The notes: a model not told the origin generated them from the sequence alone. A DNA stretch of 64,000 bases from Butyrivibrio sp. MB2005 (GCF_000424285.1 NZ_AUJP01000003.1:124001-188000), one strand, 5' to 3'. Counted from the stretch's first letter, positions 1 to 9,876 are shown. A program made the numbers and translations.

Positions 1-1
1 G

Positions 2-106
2 TCAATGAAAAAGGGCGGCTGCGGTGAGTGCCAGACATCTTGCCAGTCAGCTTGCAAGACATCCTGCACAGTAGGTAACCAGAGCTGCGAGCAGGCTACA
101 AAGTAA
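2..106 (+). CDS. scfA: SCIFF six-cysteine ribosomal peptide precursor (5' end outside window)
   Basis: This is the C-terminal part of the short SCIFF precursor peptide, which is post-translationally cross-linked by the radical SAM enzyme encoded next. The visible frame has six cysteines in the family pattern (GGCGEC, TSC, SAC, TSC, QSC) and ends in CEQATK before TAA. An in-frame ATG lies at 5, but family members begin with roughly 15 more residues, so the true start is probably upstream of the window. A hairpin and a second terminator-like element follow. The match to the family is from memory of its characteristic cysteine spacing and from the adjacent maturase. Function of the mature peptide is not known to me. 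Confidence 0.88.
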   Translation, partial: SMKKGGCGECQTSCQSACKTSCTVGNQSCEQATK

Positions 107-138
107 TTTGGTTCTTAACTGAATAATTATTTAATGTC

Positions 139-161
139 AGGCAGCGGCCTAGCCGCTGCCT
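139..161 (+). terminator. GC-rich hairpin after the SCIFF gene
   Basis: A perfect 10-bp stem (AGGCAGCGGC with GCCGCTGCCT) closes a 3-base CTA loop 32 bases after the SCIFF stop codon. The following bases (ATCTTATGT) are only weakly U-rich, so it may act as a partial terminator or mRNA-stabilising end that lets some transcription run into the maturase gene. Confidence 0.55.
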
Positions 162-177
162 ATCTTATGTAAAGTGT

Positions 178-226
178 AAAGATCAGGTTGTGTATATTAA
201 GTATCACTTGATCGGTGATCTTTTTA
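178..226 (+). terminator. possible terminator between SCIFF and its maturase
   Basis: AAAGATCA at 178-185 can pair with TGATCTTT at 216-223, followed by further T residues. The 30-base loop contains a second GATC-based alternative pairing. It may set the ratio between the abundant peptide and its maturase. The large loop keeps confidence moderate. Confidence 0.4.
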
Positions 227-260
227 TAAATTTAAAATAGTAAGGTAGTGATAATTTTTT

Positions 261-1700
261 ATGATTCATGCATACAGGAACAACGGTTATAACATTGTTC
301 TGGATGTAAACAGTGGATCCGTTCACGTGGTGGACGACATTGTTTTTGACCTGACAGGTCCTGTCGAGGAAGCTCTGACAGCCAGATTCGGTTCAGGAGA
401 TATTACTGCTCCCGATGCCGAAGGATATGATGATTCTGTATTATGCACAGAGCTCGTATCAGAACTCTCCGGTAAGAATCCGGAATTAGTAAGTAAATAT
501 GGTAGTGACGATCTGAAGGATGCTATTTCAGACATTCTCGAGCTTCGCAGAAGCGAAGTCCTCTATACAGATGATGTATATGAGAATTATGTGGAAGAGT
601 TCAAGGAGAGAGATACAGTTGTTAAGGCTCTCTGCCTCAATATCGCACATGATTGTAACCTCAGATGCAAATATTGTTTTGCAGACGAGGGTGAGTATCA
701 CGGAAGACGAGCACTTATGACTGAAGAGGTTGGTAAGGCAGCCCTGGATTTCCTTATTAAGAATTCAGGCGGCAGGAGGAACCTCGAAGTCGACTTCTTT
801 GGCGGCGAGCCCCTTTTGAACTGGGATGTCGTTAAGAAGATAGTAGAGTATGGTCGCAGCATAGAGAAGGAGCACGATAAGAATTTCCGCTTCACTCTTA
901 CTACGAACGGCACCTTGTTAAATGATGAGATCCTTGAATTTGCCAATAAAGAGATGGGCAACATCGTATTATCCATTGACGGACGTAAGGAAGTTAATGA
1001 TAAGATGCGCCCCATGCGCGGCGGACAGGGTACTTACGATCAGATAGTTCCCAAGTTCCAGAAGGTTGCTGAGTCCAGACATCAGCTCAGATACTTCGTA
1101 AGAGGTACCTTCACTCACAACAATCTGGATTTCTGTGAGGATGTTAAGCATCTTGCAGACCTTGGTTTCAAACAGATCTCAGTAGAGCCTGTAGTGGCTA
1201 AGCCTGAAGACTGGTACGCTATAAAGGACGAGGATATCCCGTATCTTTGCGAGCAGTATGACGAGCTTGCCAAGTTCTACCTTCAGAGACACAAGGAAGG
1301 GAAAGGATTCAATTTCTTCCACTTCAATATTGACCTTGAAGGTGGTCCCTGCGTTGCCAAGAGACTTTCAGGATGTGGATCGGGATGTGAGTATCTCGGT
1401 GTTACTCCCTGGGGTGACCTTTATCCATGTCATCAGTTTGTTGGTAATGAAGATTTCATTATGGGTAATGTCTTCGATGGTATCACAAGACCTGATATCA
1501 GGAAGATGTTCAAAGAGAGCAATGTGTACTCCAGACCTGAGTGTCAGAAGTGCTTTGCAAGATATTATTGCAGTGGTGGTTGCGCTGCAAACGCCTATAA
1601 TTTCAACGGCGATATAAATACAACCTATCAAACGGGATGCGAGCTGCAGAGGAAGCGTATCGAATGCGCTATTATGATCAAGGCAGCCCTTGCCGAATGA
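261..1700 (+). CDS. scfB: SCIFF maturase, thioether-forming radical SAM/SPASM enzyme
   Basis: This 479-residue radical SAM enzyme is expected to install thioether cross-links on the SCIFF peptide encoded just upstream. The core cluster motif CNLRCKYC (CX3CX2C) lies near residue 130. The C-terminal half has the cysteine-rich SPASM/twitch set (CGSGC, PCHQF, CQKC, CSGGC) that binds auxiliary iron-sulfur clusters. The N-terminal 90 residues resemble the peptide-recognition domain of such maturases. The start MIHAYRNNG fits the family's usual beginning. The gene is followed 22 bases later by secDF, the standard Clostridia order, which suggests a link between the peptide and membrane or secretion functions. 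Confidence 0.93.
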   Translation: MIHAYRNNGYNIVLDVNSGSVHVVDDIVFDLTGPVEEALTARFGSGDITAPDAEGYDDSVLCTELVSELSGKNPELVSKYGSDDLKDAISDILELRRSEVLYTDDVYENYVEEFKERDTVVKALCLNIAHDCNLRCKYCFADEGEYHGRRALMTEEVGKAALDFLIKNSGGRRNLEVDFFGGEPLLNWDVVKKIVEYGRSIEKEHDKNFRFTLTTNGTLLNDEILEFANKEMGNIVLSIDGRKEVNDKMRPMRGGQGTYDQIVPKFQKVAESRHQLRYFVRGTFTHNNLDFCEDVKHLADLGFKQISVEPVVAKPEDWYAIKDEDIPYLCEQYDELAKFYLQRHKEGKGFNFFHFNIDLEGGPCVAKRLSGCGSGCEYLGVTPWGDLYPCHQFVGNEDFIMGNVFDGITRPDIRKMFKESNVYSRPECQKCFARYYCSGGCAANAYNFNGDINTTYQTGCELQRKRIECAIMIKAALAE

Positions 1701-1722
1701 TTTAGATGGAGGATTAGGAACA

Positions 1723-4014
1723 ATGAAAAAGGTAAAACCATTTTTAGCTCTGTTAGTAATGTTATTACTACTGGGCGGCCTCGCTTATTCTTCAGTGTAT
1801 GGTCTTGGAAGCGACAAGTCCGGATCACTTAAGAGCATCAACCTCGGACTTGACCTTGCAGGTGGTGTCAGCATCACTTATGAGGTAGGTGGAGATGAGA
1901 CACCTAACGCCGAGGATATGTCAGATACTATTTACAAGCTTCAGCAGCGTGTAGATCAGTACAGCACAGAGTCACAGGTTTATCAGGAAGGATCAAACCG
2001 TATCAACATCGAGATTCCCGGTGTTACAGATGCGAACAAGATCCTTGAGGAGCTGGGACAGCCCGGTAATCTGTACTTCATCGCCGAGACAGACAGTGAA
2101 GGTAACAAGAACTACGAGTACAACATGGGTTACACAACCGATGAAGAAGGCAACCTCGTAATGGATGAGAATGCTCAGATCGGTTATGTATTAAACAAGA
2201 CTATTGAAGAACTTGAAGCAGAAGGTTCTATCGTACTTAAGGGTGAGGACGTAGCTGATGCTCAGGCAGGTTACCAGAATTCCGGTACTGCTAACACTCA
2301 GGAAGTAGTAGTTCAGCTTGAGTTCACAGACGAAGGTAAGACAAAGTTTGCAGAGGCTACAAAGAAGGCCTTCGCAAATGGCGAATCAATTGCTATCTAT
2401 TATGACGGTGAGTTCATTTCAGTTCCCAACGTACAGGCTGAGATCACAGACGGACGTGCCATCATCACAGGTGAGCCTACATTCGAATCAGCATCTAACC
2501 TTGCTTCTATGATCCGTATCGGTGGACTTAAGCTTCAGCTTACAGAGCTCCGTTCCAACGTAGTTGGTGCTCAGCTTGGTTCCGATGCTATTCATACAAG
2601 TTTGATCGCTGCTATCGTAGGTTTCATAGCAATCATTCTTTTCATGTTAGTTGTTTACAGAGTGCTCGGCTTTGCTGCAAGTATTGCTCTTAGCTTCTAT
2701 GTAGGACTTGAGATACTTCTTCTTTCAGCATTCGAGATTACACTTACACTTCCCGGTATCGCAGGTATCATCCTTTCAGTAGGTATGGCGGTAGATGCAA
2801 ACGTTCTTGTATTTGCACGTATCAGAGAGGAGATTGCAGGCGGTAAGGATGTAAAGGCTGCTATCAAGACAGGTTACAGCAAGGCGCTTTCAGCTATCCT
2901 TGATGGTAACATCACAACACTTATAGCAGCAGCTATCCTTGGACTTAGAGGAACAGGTACAGTTAAGGGCTTCGCTTCAACACTTGCTCTTGGTATTATC
3001 GTATCCATGTTCACTGCTCTTGTTATCACAAGAATTATGTCAAACATCTTCTTTAATCTTGGTATTCAGGATAAGAAGTGGTATGGCAAGGCTAAGGATC
3101 TTAAGATCATCGACTTCACATCAAAGAGAAAGATGTTTTATGGCATCTCTCTTGCGCTCATCCTTATTGGTTTTGTAACCATGGGTGTAAACGGCGGACG
3201 CGGAGTTGGCGCATTCAACTACAGCCTTGATTTCGTAGGTGGTACATCCACAAGCGTTACATTCAATGAGAACTGGACTACAGAGAAGCTTGACAGCGAA
3301 GTAGTTCCGAAGATCAAGGAGCTTACAGGTGTTGATTCTGTACAGGTTCAGACAGTATCAGGATCAAATCAGGTTATCTTCAAGACAGTTACTCTTGAAG
3401 TAGCACAGCGTGAAGCAATCTCAAACATGTTTGAGACAGATTACAATGTTCCTCAGGAGAACATAGCTGCTGAGAGTATCAGTTCTACAATCAGTAACGA
3501 GATGCGTGCAGATGCAACATCTGCTATGATCATTGCTCTTGTACTTATGCTTGCATATATCTGGATCAGATTCAGAGATATAAAGTTTGGTGCTGCAGCT
3601 ATCATCGCTCTTGCACATGATGCACTTATCGTTATCACATGCTATGCACTTACAAGAATTCAGGTTGGTGGTACCTTCATTGCTGCCATCCTTACAATTA
3701 TAGGTTACTCAATCAACGATACAATCGTTACCTTTGACCGTATCCGTGAGAACCAGTTCAACATGAGCCACAAAGATGACTATGCTTCACTTGTTAACAA
3801 GAGTGTAAGCCAGACAATAACACGAAGCTTGTTTACATCAATCACAACCTTCATCATGGTATTGGCACTTGCCATCTTTGGTGTACCGGATATCCGTTTC
3901 TTCGCACTTCCTCTTATGGTCGGCGTAGTAGCTGGTACATATTCTTCAATCTTCATCGCATCACCTGTATGGATGGATCTGAAGACTCGCTTTAAGGGTG
4001 AAAATAAGAAATAA
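1723..4014 (+). CDS. secDF: fused protein translocase subunit SecDF
   Basis: This is a single-chain fusion of the SecD and SecF membrane proteins, which use the proton gradient to help SecYEG complete protein export. The 763 residues contain an N-terminal membrane helix, the large SecD extracellular domain (from about residue 40 to 270), five SecD helices, and then a second copy of the arrangement for SecF from about residue 485. The conserved GLDLAGG motif marks SecD and DFVGGTS marks SecF. ATG at 1723 is preceded by TGGAGG. A TTG 33 bases upstream in the same frame would overlap scfB and has no such site. Likely co-transcribed with scfB. Confidence 0.96.
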   Translation: MKKVKPFLALLVMLLLLGGLAYSSVYGLGSDKSGSLKSINLGLDLAGGVSITYEVGGDETPNAEDMSDTIYKLQQRVDQYSTESQVYQEGSNRINIEIPGVTDANKILEELGQPGNLYFIAETDSEGNKNYEYNMGYTTDEEGNLVMDENAQIGYVLNKTIEELEAEGSIVLKGEDVADAQAGYQNSGTANTQEVVVQLEFTDEGKTKFAEATKKAFANGESIAIYYDGEFISVPNVQAEITDGRAIITGEPTFESASNLASMIRIGGLKLQLTELRSNVVGAQLGSDAIHTSLIAAIVGFIAIILFMLVVYRVLGFAASIALSFYVGLEILLLSAFEITLTLPGIAGIILSVGMAVDANVLVFARIREEIAGGKDVKAAIKTGYSKALSAILDGNITTLIAAAILGLRGTGTVKGFASTLALGIIVSMFTALVITRIMSNIFFNLGIQDKKWYGKAKDLKIIDFTSKRKMFYGISLALILIGFVTMGVNGGRGVGAFNYSLDFVGGTSTSVTFNENWTTEKLDSEVVPKIKELTGVDSVQVQTVSGSNQVIFKTVTLEVAQREAISNMFETDYNVPQENIAAESISSTISNEMRADATSAMIIALVLMLAYIWIRFRDIKFGAAAIIALAHDALIVITCYALTRIQVGGTFIAAILTIIGYSINDTIVTFDRIRENQFNMSHKDDYASLVNKSVSQTITRSLFTSITTFIMVLALAIFGVPDIRFFALPLMVGVVAGTYSSIFIASPVWMDLKTRFKGENKK

Positions 4015-4030
4015 TATAGCGCTTAAAAAC

Positions 4031-4039
4031 TGCTATAAT
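4031..4039 (+). promoter_or_regulatory. extended -10 promoter for recJ
   Basis: TGCTATAAT is a perfect TGN-TATAAT extended -10 element located 16 bases after secDF. No good -35 is seen. Initiation near 4046 would place the hairpin at 4052-4078 close to the 5' end of the recJ transcript. Confidence 0.55.
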
Positions 4040-4051
4040 GAATGAGCATAG

Positions 4052-4083
4052 GTCAGGGAAATCGTGGATTTTCCTGACTTTTG
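4052..4083 (+). terminator. hairpin with short T-run between secDF and recJ
   Basis: GTCAGGGAAATC (4052-4063) pairs with GATTTTCCTGAC (4067-4078) with a single wobble and a 3-base GTG loop, and TTTTG follows. This fits an intrinsic terminator of the scfB-secDF unit. If the extended -10 at 4031 is used, it would instead sit in the recJ leader. Confidence 0.65.
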
Positions 4084-4123
4084 CCATTTTTATAATAAAA
4101 ATATTAAACAACCCGAGGTAACT

Positions 4124-5923
4124 ATGGCAAAGTGGTTCGTAACCCGAAAAGGGGCTGACTTTAATAAAATCGCACAGGAGCATGGCATTTCGCCCATAAC
4201 TGCAAGACTTCTTAGAAACAGAGATGTATTTGAGTTTGAAGATGTAGAAGCGTTTCTACACTCAGATATAAGATCCCTTCATGATCCTCATGAGCTTCAG
4301 GATATGGATAAAGCGGCAGCAATAATGAAGGAATGCATTGAACGTGGAGATAACATTCGCGTTATTGGTGACTATGATGTGGATGGCATCTGTTCTTCAT
4401 ATATCCTCTATGAAGGTATCAGAAAATGCGGAGGACATGTGGATGTAAGACTTCCTCACAGAGTGGAGGATGGCTATGGTCTTAGCGATGCCCTTATAGA
4501 TAAAGCGCAGGAAGAAGGTATTAATACCATCATAACCTGTGACAATGGAATAGCTGCTACCACGCAGGTTGCACATGCGAAAGAGCTTGGAATGACTGTG
4601 ATTGTCACAGACCACCACGAGGTACTGTGTGACAGTGAGGACAAGGACAGAATGATTCTCCCGGAGGCAGATGCGGTAGTAGATCCTAAGAGAAAAGATG
4701 ACTTAAGTAAGTTCCGTGAGATATGCGGTGCAATGGTGGCATATAAGTTTATTTGTGTACTCACAGAGCTTATGGGTATTTCTGAAAATCAGAACGATGG
4801 ATTTTTCAGGGACCTTAGAATATTTGCAGGATGGGCGACAGTTTGTGATGTTATGCCTTTAAAGGACGAAAATAGAATTATTGTAAAGGATTCCTTTAAG
4901 AATATACCTTTATCACATAATGTGGGACTCAACGCACTTATAAGGGAGTGTGGTGTGGAGGCTGACAGAATTACCTGCTACATCTACGGCTTTGTTTTGG
5001 GCCCCTGTCTTAACGCTACAGGAAGACTGGATTCAGCCATGAGAGGTCTTGAGCTTTTACTTGAGCAGGATCCGGATGCAGCAGCAGGCATAGCTAAGGA
5101 ATTAAAGGAATTAAACGACAGCCGCAAGGATCTTACAAAAGAAGGTCAGGATGCGGCTATGGTGAAGCTTGATGAATATAAGGGACAGCTCCCTAAGGTG
5201 CTTGTAATATACCTGCCTGGACTTCATGAATCTCTTGCAGGAATAATAGCGGGACGCGTCAGAGAGGCAACCCATAGGCCTACTTATATTCTAACTGATA
5301 CAAAGGATGGCATACTTAAGGGATCAGGCAGATCAATAGAGGCATATCATATGCATGATGCTTTAAGTGAATGCAGAGATCTCCTTCTTAAGTTTGGCGG
5401 CCATAAGATGGCAGCTGGCTTTTCTTTAGAGAAAGACAATCTTGAAGCCTTTAATAAGGCTCTTAATGATAACTGCAATTTAACAGAGGATGATTTTCAG
5501 GAGGTTCTTCATATAGATATGGAGCTTCCGCCGGAATATCTTAGTATTCCGCTTCTTAGAGAATTCGAGGAAATAGGCCCTTACGGAACAGGTAACGAAG
5601 AGCCTCTTTTTGCTGCAAGAAGCATAGAGCTTTTAAGCGGCAGAGTAATCGGTAAGAATGCAAATGTAGGAAAATTCCAGATAAAGGATACCACAGGTAG
5701 ATGCTACGATATGATGGTCTTCAATGGCCTTGATAAGTGGGATGAATTCCTGAATGAAACATTCGGAGAAGATAATGTTAAAAAGCTTTATAATGGCTCA
5801 TTAAATGATAAAATGTATATAAATGTAGCATACAGACCACAAATTAATGAATACAGGGGAATGGAGTCTTTGCAAATAGTACTTAGGGATTACATGAAAT
5901 GTTCAGAAAAAAAGTCTTCATAA
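4124..5923 (+). CDS. recJ: single-stranded-DNA-specific exonuclease RecJ
   Basis: RecJ degrades single-stranded DNA 5' to 3' during recombination and mismatch repair in the cytoplasm. The 599 residues carry the DHH-phosphoesterase motifs: DYDVDGICS near residue 85, DNG, and the DHH triad in VTDHHEV. The DHHA1 part follows, with GGHKMAAG near residue 415, and then a C-terminal OB-fold. ATG at 4124 is preceded by CGAGGT. An upstream ATG at 4064 in the same frame lies inside the hairpin region and its extra 20 residues look non-native. The length is close to the usual 560-570 for Firmicutes. It is likely transcribed alone, as terminator-like hairpins lie on both sides. Confidence 0.93.
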   Translation: MAKWFVTRKGADFNKIAQEHGISPITARLLRNRDVFEFEDVEAFLHSDIRSLHDPHELQDMDKAAAIMKECIERGDNIRVIGDYDVDGICSSYILYEGIRKCGGHVDVRLPHRVEDGYGLSDALIDKAQEEGINTIITCDNGIAATTQVAHAKELGMTVIVTDHHEVLCDSEDKDRMILPEADAVVDPKRKDDLSKFREICGAMVAYKFICVLTELMGISENQNDGFFRDLRIFAGWATVCDVMPLKDENRIIVKDSFKNIPLSHNVGLNALIRECGVEADRITCYIYGFVLGPCLNATGRLDSAMRGLELLLEQDPDAAAGIAKELKELNDSRKDLTKEGQDAAMVKLDEYKGQLPKVLVIYLPGLHESLAGIIAGRVREATHRPTYILTDTKDGILKGSGRSIEAYHMHDALSECRDLLLKFGGHKMAAGFSLEKDNLEAFNKALNDNCNLTEDDFQEVLHIDMELPPEYLSIPLLREFEEIGPYGTGNEEPLFAARSIELLSGRVIGKNANVGKFQIKDTTGRCYDMMVFNGLDKWDEFLNETFGEDNVKKLYNGSLNDKMYINVAYRPQINEYRGMESLQIVLRDYMKCSEKKSS

Positions 5924-5966
5924 AACCACAAAACACACGCATAAAGCGTGTGTCAGCGGTTTCTTA
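5923..5966 (+). terminator. hairpin after recJ
   Basis: ACACACGC (5933-5940) pairs with GCGTGTGT (5946-5953) around ATAAA, and outer AAACC (5923-5927) can pair with GGTTT (5958-5962). Only a short, mixed U tract follows. It probably terminates recJ transcription. Confidence 0.6.
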
Positions 5967-6098
5967 TGAGGGGGAGATAGTTAGTTCATCAACTATCTTG
6001 ATACATAATATACAGTATAAATGTGAATAGAATATGTTGAAAACCTTAAGGAAAACGAAAGATTCTTAAGAAATTTTGTAGAAAAGGAGCGTGAGAGT

Positions 6099-7583
6099 AT
6101 GAAATTAGCGGATTTATTGAAAAATCTGGACTACAAAGCTTATGAGGGAAATACAGGAAAAGAGGCTGCAAATCTCGATATAGAGATATCAGCAGTGATA
6201 AATGATAACAGGAAGGCTACCGAGGGATGCCTTTTCCTGTGTATAGAAGGTGCTAATTTTGATGGCCATAGCGCAGCTAAGGATGTCTGTGAAAAAGGCG
6301 CAGCTGCTATTGTTGTTCAGAAGGATGTTGAGCTTCCTGATGATTGCAAGGCAATCGTTGTAAGAGTTGAGAATACAAGATATGCAATGGCATTTATTTC
6401 AGCAGCATGGTTTGGACATCCCGCTGAGCATCTTAAGACAATTGGAATTACAGGCACAAAGGGTAAGACCACAACTACTTACCTTATTAAGAGCATGCTG
6501 GAGAATGCAGGACATAAGTGCGGACTTATCGGTACTATCGAGGTTATCATAGGTGATGAGCATATTCATGCAGAGAACACAACACCTGAATCCTACGAGC
6601 TTCAGGAATATATGAGAAGAATGGTGGATGTAGGCTGCGACTGCGTGGTAATGGAGGTTTCATCACAGGGACTTATGCTCCACAGAAGCCAGGGCTTCAT
6701 ATATGACATCGGCGTATTTACAAATATCGAGCCCGATCACATCGGACCTAACGAGCACAAGGATTTTGATGATTACATGCACTGCAAGGGTATGCTCTTT
6801 AAACAGTGTAAGGTAGGCATCGCTAATGCTGACGATCCCAGAATGACAGATGTCCTTGAAGGTCATACCTGCGAGCTTACAACCTACGGCTTTGCAGCAG
6901 ATGCTGATCTTCGTGCAATAAACCTTGCATATCTTCATAAGCCCGGCGAACTTGGTGTAATGTTCGATACAACAGGCGTACTTGAGATGCATGCTTCTGT
7001 TCCTACACCCGGCAGATTCAGCGTATACAATGCACTTTGCGCTATTGATGTAGCAAGAATTCTGGGCACAGGTGTGGATGAAATTGCTGCAGCCCTTAAG
7101 AAAGCCCGCGTTAAAGGCAGAATCGAGATGGTAAAGGTATCTGATGACTTTACCCTTATGATAGATTATGCCCATAATGCTATGGCACTTAAGAGCCTTC
7201 TCAGCACCCTGAGAGATTATCATCCAAACAGACTTATAAGCGTATTTGGATGCGGCGGAAACAGGTCAAAGCTCCGCAGATTTGAGATGGGTGAAGTAAG
7301 TGGTAAATATGCTGACTTCACAATCATCACTTCAGATAATCCGAGATTTGAAGAGCCTATGGATATCATGAAGGATATCGAGACAGGCATGAAAAAGACA
7401 GATGGCGAGTACATCATGATTGAAGACAGAAAAGAAGCCATCAAATATGCCATCGAGCATGGCGAAAATGGTGATATCATCGTCCTTGCCGGCAAGGGCC
7501 ATGAGGATTACCAGGAGATAAAAGGCGTTAAATATCCCATGGATGAGCGCGACCTTATTAAAGAAATACTTGAAGAGAAATAA
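6099..7583 (+). CDS. murE: UDP-N-acetylmuramoyl-tripeptide synthetase MurE (meso-DAP type)
   Basis: MurE adds the third amino acid to UDP-MurNAc-L-Ala-D-Glu during peptidoglycan precursor synthesis. The ATP-binding loop GTKGKTTT lies near residue 118, and the Mur ligase motifs TTPES and DYAHN are present. The DNPR motif at residue 413 is the signature of enzymes selecting meso-diaminopimelate rather than lysine. The 494-residue length is normal. ATG at 6099 follows AAAAGGAGCG. The stop codon is directly followed by the ATG of priA with no spacer, so the two are almost certainly translationally coupled. A hairpin after recJ separates it from the preceding unit. Confidence 0.95.
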   Translation: MKLADLLKNLDYKAYEGNTGKEAANLDIEISAVINDNRKATEGCLFLCIEGANFDGHSAAKDVCEKGAAAIVVQKDVELPDDCKAIVVRVENTRYAMAFISAAWFGHPAEHLKTIGITGTKGKTTTTYLIKSMLENAGHKCGLIGTIEVIIGDEHIHAENTTPESYELQEYMRRMVDVGCDCVVMEVSSQGLMLHRSQGFIYDIGVFTNIEPDHIGPNEHKDFDDYMHCKGMLFKQCKVGIANADDPRMTDVLEGHTCELTTYGFAADADLRAINLAYLHKPGELGVMFDTTGVLEMHASVPTPGRFSVYNALCAIDVARILGTGVDEIAAALKKARVKGRIEMVKVSDDFTLMIDYAHNAMALKSLLSTLRDYHPNRLISVFGCGGNRSKLRRFEMGEVSGKYADFTIITSDNPRFEEPMDIMKDIETGMKKTDGEYIMIEDRKEAIKYAIEHGENGDIIVLAGKGHEDYQEIKGVKYPMDERDLIKEILEEK

Positions 7584-9848
7584 ATGCAGAATAATGACTT
7601 CCTCTATGCAAATTTAATAGTGGATATTTCACACGAGAAGGTGGACAGACCTTTTCAGTACAGAATTCCTGAAGCCCTAAGGGGGCGGATCGATATCGGA
7701 AGCTGTGTAAAGATACCCTTTGGAAAAGGTAATACCGAAAGAGCAGGGTATGTTGTGGAGCTTATGAATGAGCCTCAGTGCGCTCCCGAGAAAATAAAAG
7801 AGATATCAGGCCTTTCCGGAGATGAGGTTTCAGTAGATGACATCATGGTTAAGCTGGCTGCATGGATGCACAGATACTACGGCTCAACCATGATAAATGC
7901 TCTTAGAACGGTTTTGCCTGTCAGGAAAAAAGTAGGCACACTTCAGCATAAGTATGTAAAACTCCTTCAGCCTGAGCGGGAAGCAAGAGATTTTTACATG
8001 AACTGTGTCAAAAAGCATCAGGTGGCAAGAGCCCGTCTTCTTGAGGCACTTTTGGAGAACCCTTCCGAGAGAATTCCTCAGGAGCTGGTGGTTTCCAAGC
8101 TCAATGTTTCCACAGCCGTTTTGAGATCTCTTTCTGAAAAGGGCATCATCAAAATAGAAACTGAGGACTATTATCGAAATCCTGTGGGAGAAGTCAGCCC
8201 CGCTGCCAAAAAGGTCACACTAAGTGACGAGCAGCAGGCTATATCTGATGAAGTAATAGCTGATTTTGACCGTGGAGAGCGGAAAACCTATCTTATCCAT
8301 GGTATTACAGGAAGTGGTAAGACAGAAGTCTACATAGACATGATCGATAAGATGCTTGAAAGGGGTAAGCAGGCAATAGTCCTTATTCCTGAGATAGCGC
8401 TTACATACCAGACACTTATGAGATTCTACAGACACTTTGGAGACAGAGTGTCTGTAATGAATTCCACGTTGTCACCGGGTGAAAAGTACGACCAGGCAAA
8501 AAGGGCAAAAGAAGGCGATATAGATATAATCATAGGCCCAAGATCCGCTTTGTTTACGCCGTTTCCCTCAGTGGGACTTATCATAATTGATGAGGAGCAT
8601 GAGAGTTCATATAAAAGTGAGACCATGCCCAAGTATCATGCAAGGGAGACAGCCATCGAACTAGCGAAGCTTGTGCCTGGGGGAGCCAGCGTGGTACTGG
8701 GCTCTGCAACTCCGTCTCTTGAATCCTACTACAGGGCTGAGACAGGAGAATACAAGCTTTTTGAACTAAACAGAAGACTTACTGGCGGAACACTTCCCGA
8801 TGCTATAATTGCAGATCTTAGAGAAGAACTTCGAAGCGGAAACAGATCGATTTTCAGCAGAGATCTTCAGGAAAAATTAAATGATGCTCTGGAAAACGGG
8901 CATCAGGCGATGCTTTTTATAAACAGACGAGGTCTTGCGGGCTTTATTTCCTGCAGGTCCTGCGGTTATGTTTTTAAGTGCCCTCACTGTGATGTATCAA
9001 TGTCAGAGCACAGAGGCGGCATGCTGGTATGCCATTACTGCGGACACACTCAGCCTGTTGCAAGGATTTGTCCCGAATGCGGCTCCAAATATGTCACAGC
9101 CTTCAGGGCAGGAACTCAGCAGATAGAAAAAGAAGTAAATAAGATTTTTCCTAAAGCAAGGGTTCTTAGAATGGACGCTGATACCACAAGGACCAAGGGT
9201 AGTTATGAGAAGATACTTTCATCCTTTGCGGCAGAAGAAGCGGACGTGCTGGTGGGAACCCAGATGATTGTAAAGGGACACGATTTTCCTAATGTAACTG
9301 TGGTTGGAATACTGGCAGCAGACATGTCCCTTAACGCAGGGGATTACAGAGCCGGTGAGAGAACCTTTCAGCTGATCACCCAGGCAGCAGGAAGAGCCGG
9401 CAGAGGAACCTTCCCCGGAAGCGTGGTTATTCAGTCCTATCAGCCTGATAATTATGCCATTGTCCATGCAAAGGATCAGGATTATAAGGCTTTTTATGAG
9501 GAAGAGATTTCCTACAGGAAGCTCCTTAGATATCCGCCTGCAGCTCACATGATGGCGATTCAGATTTTTGCTTCCAATGAAGAATACGGCAAAAAGCTGG
9601 CGGCAAGATTAAGGGCAGAGATAGAGCGCCTTGGCATAAGGGACGCTATTATAATCGGTCCTGCGGCAGCAGCTATCAGCAAGATAAATGATATTTACAG
9701 AATGGTGATCTATGTTAAGCATGAGAGCATGGATAGTCTCGTGGAGATGAAGGACGCTGCGGCATCCCTTCTTGATTATTTTGAAAAGAGGGGAGAACTT
9801 CGCGGAATACAGGTACAATACGACTTTGATCCCATGCAGGCTACATAA
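7584..9848 (+). CDS. priA: primosomal protein N', replication restart helicase PriA
   Basis: PriA recognises stalled replication forks and reloads the replicative helicase. The 754-residue protein has an N-terminal fork-binding domain (residues 1-110), a winged helix, and a superfamily 2 helicase core. Walker A is GITGSGKT near residue 240 and the Walker B box is DEEH near residue 336. The zinc-binding insertion has paired cysteines: CRSC, CPHC, CHYC and CPEC. The ATG starts on the base after the murE stop, with no Shine-Dalgarno sequence of its own visible apart from GAAGAGA inside murE. This implies coupled translation. def follows after a 117-base gap. Confidence 0.95.
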   Translation: MQNNDFLYANLIVDISHEKVDRPFQYRIPEALRGRIDIGSCVKIPFGKGNTERAGYVVELMNEPQCAPEKIKEISGLSGDEVSVDDIMVKLAAWMHRYYGSTMINALRTVLPVRKKVGTLQHKYVKLLQPEREARDFYMNCVKKHQVARARLLEALLENPSERIPQELVVSKLNVSTAVLRSLSEKGIIKIETEDYYRNPVGEVSPAAKKVTLSDEQQAISDEVIADFDRGERKTYLIHGITGSGKTEVYIDMIDKMLERGKQAIVLIPEIALTYQTLMRFYRHFGDRVSVMNSTLSPGEKYDQAKRAKEGDIDIIIGPRSALFTPFPSVGLIIIDEEHESSYKSETMPKYHARETAIELAKLVPGGASVVLGSATPSLESYYRAETGEYKLFELNRRLTGGTLPDAIIADLREELRSGNRSIFSRDLQEKLNDALENGHQAMLFINRRGLAGFISCRSCGYVFKCPHCDVSMSEHRGGMLVCHYCGHTQPVARICPECGSKYVTAFRAGTQQIEKEVNKIFPKARVLRMDADTTRTKGSYEKILSSFAAEEADVLVGTQMIVKGHDFPNVTVVGILAADMSLNAGDYRAGERTFQLITQAAGRAGRGTFPGSVVIQSYQPDNYAIVHAKDQDYKAFYEEEISYRKLLRYPPAAHMMAIQIFASNEEYGKKLAARLRAEIERLGIRDAIIIGPAAAAISKINDIYRMVIYVKHESMDSLVEMKDAAASLLDYFEKRGELRGIQVQYDFDPMQAT

Positions 9849-9876
9849 CTTGATTGCCTGTGATATACTATAGAAA

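Noticed and set aside
1690..1722. Upstream TTG start for secDF
   Set aside because: It would overlap scfB and lacks a ribosome-binding site, whereas ATG 1723 has TGGAGG at the right distance.
6663..7223. 186-codon frame on the - strand inside murE
   Set aside because: It lies entirely opposite a clearly conserved gene, has a cysteine-rich composition typical of antisense frames, and has no ribosome-binding site.
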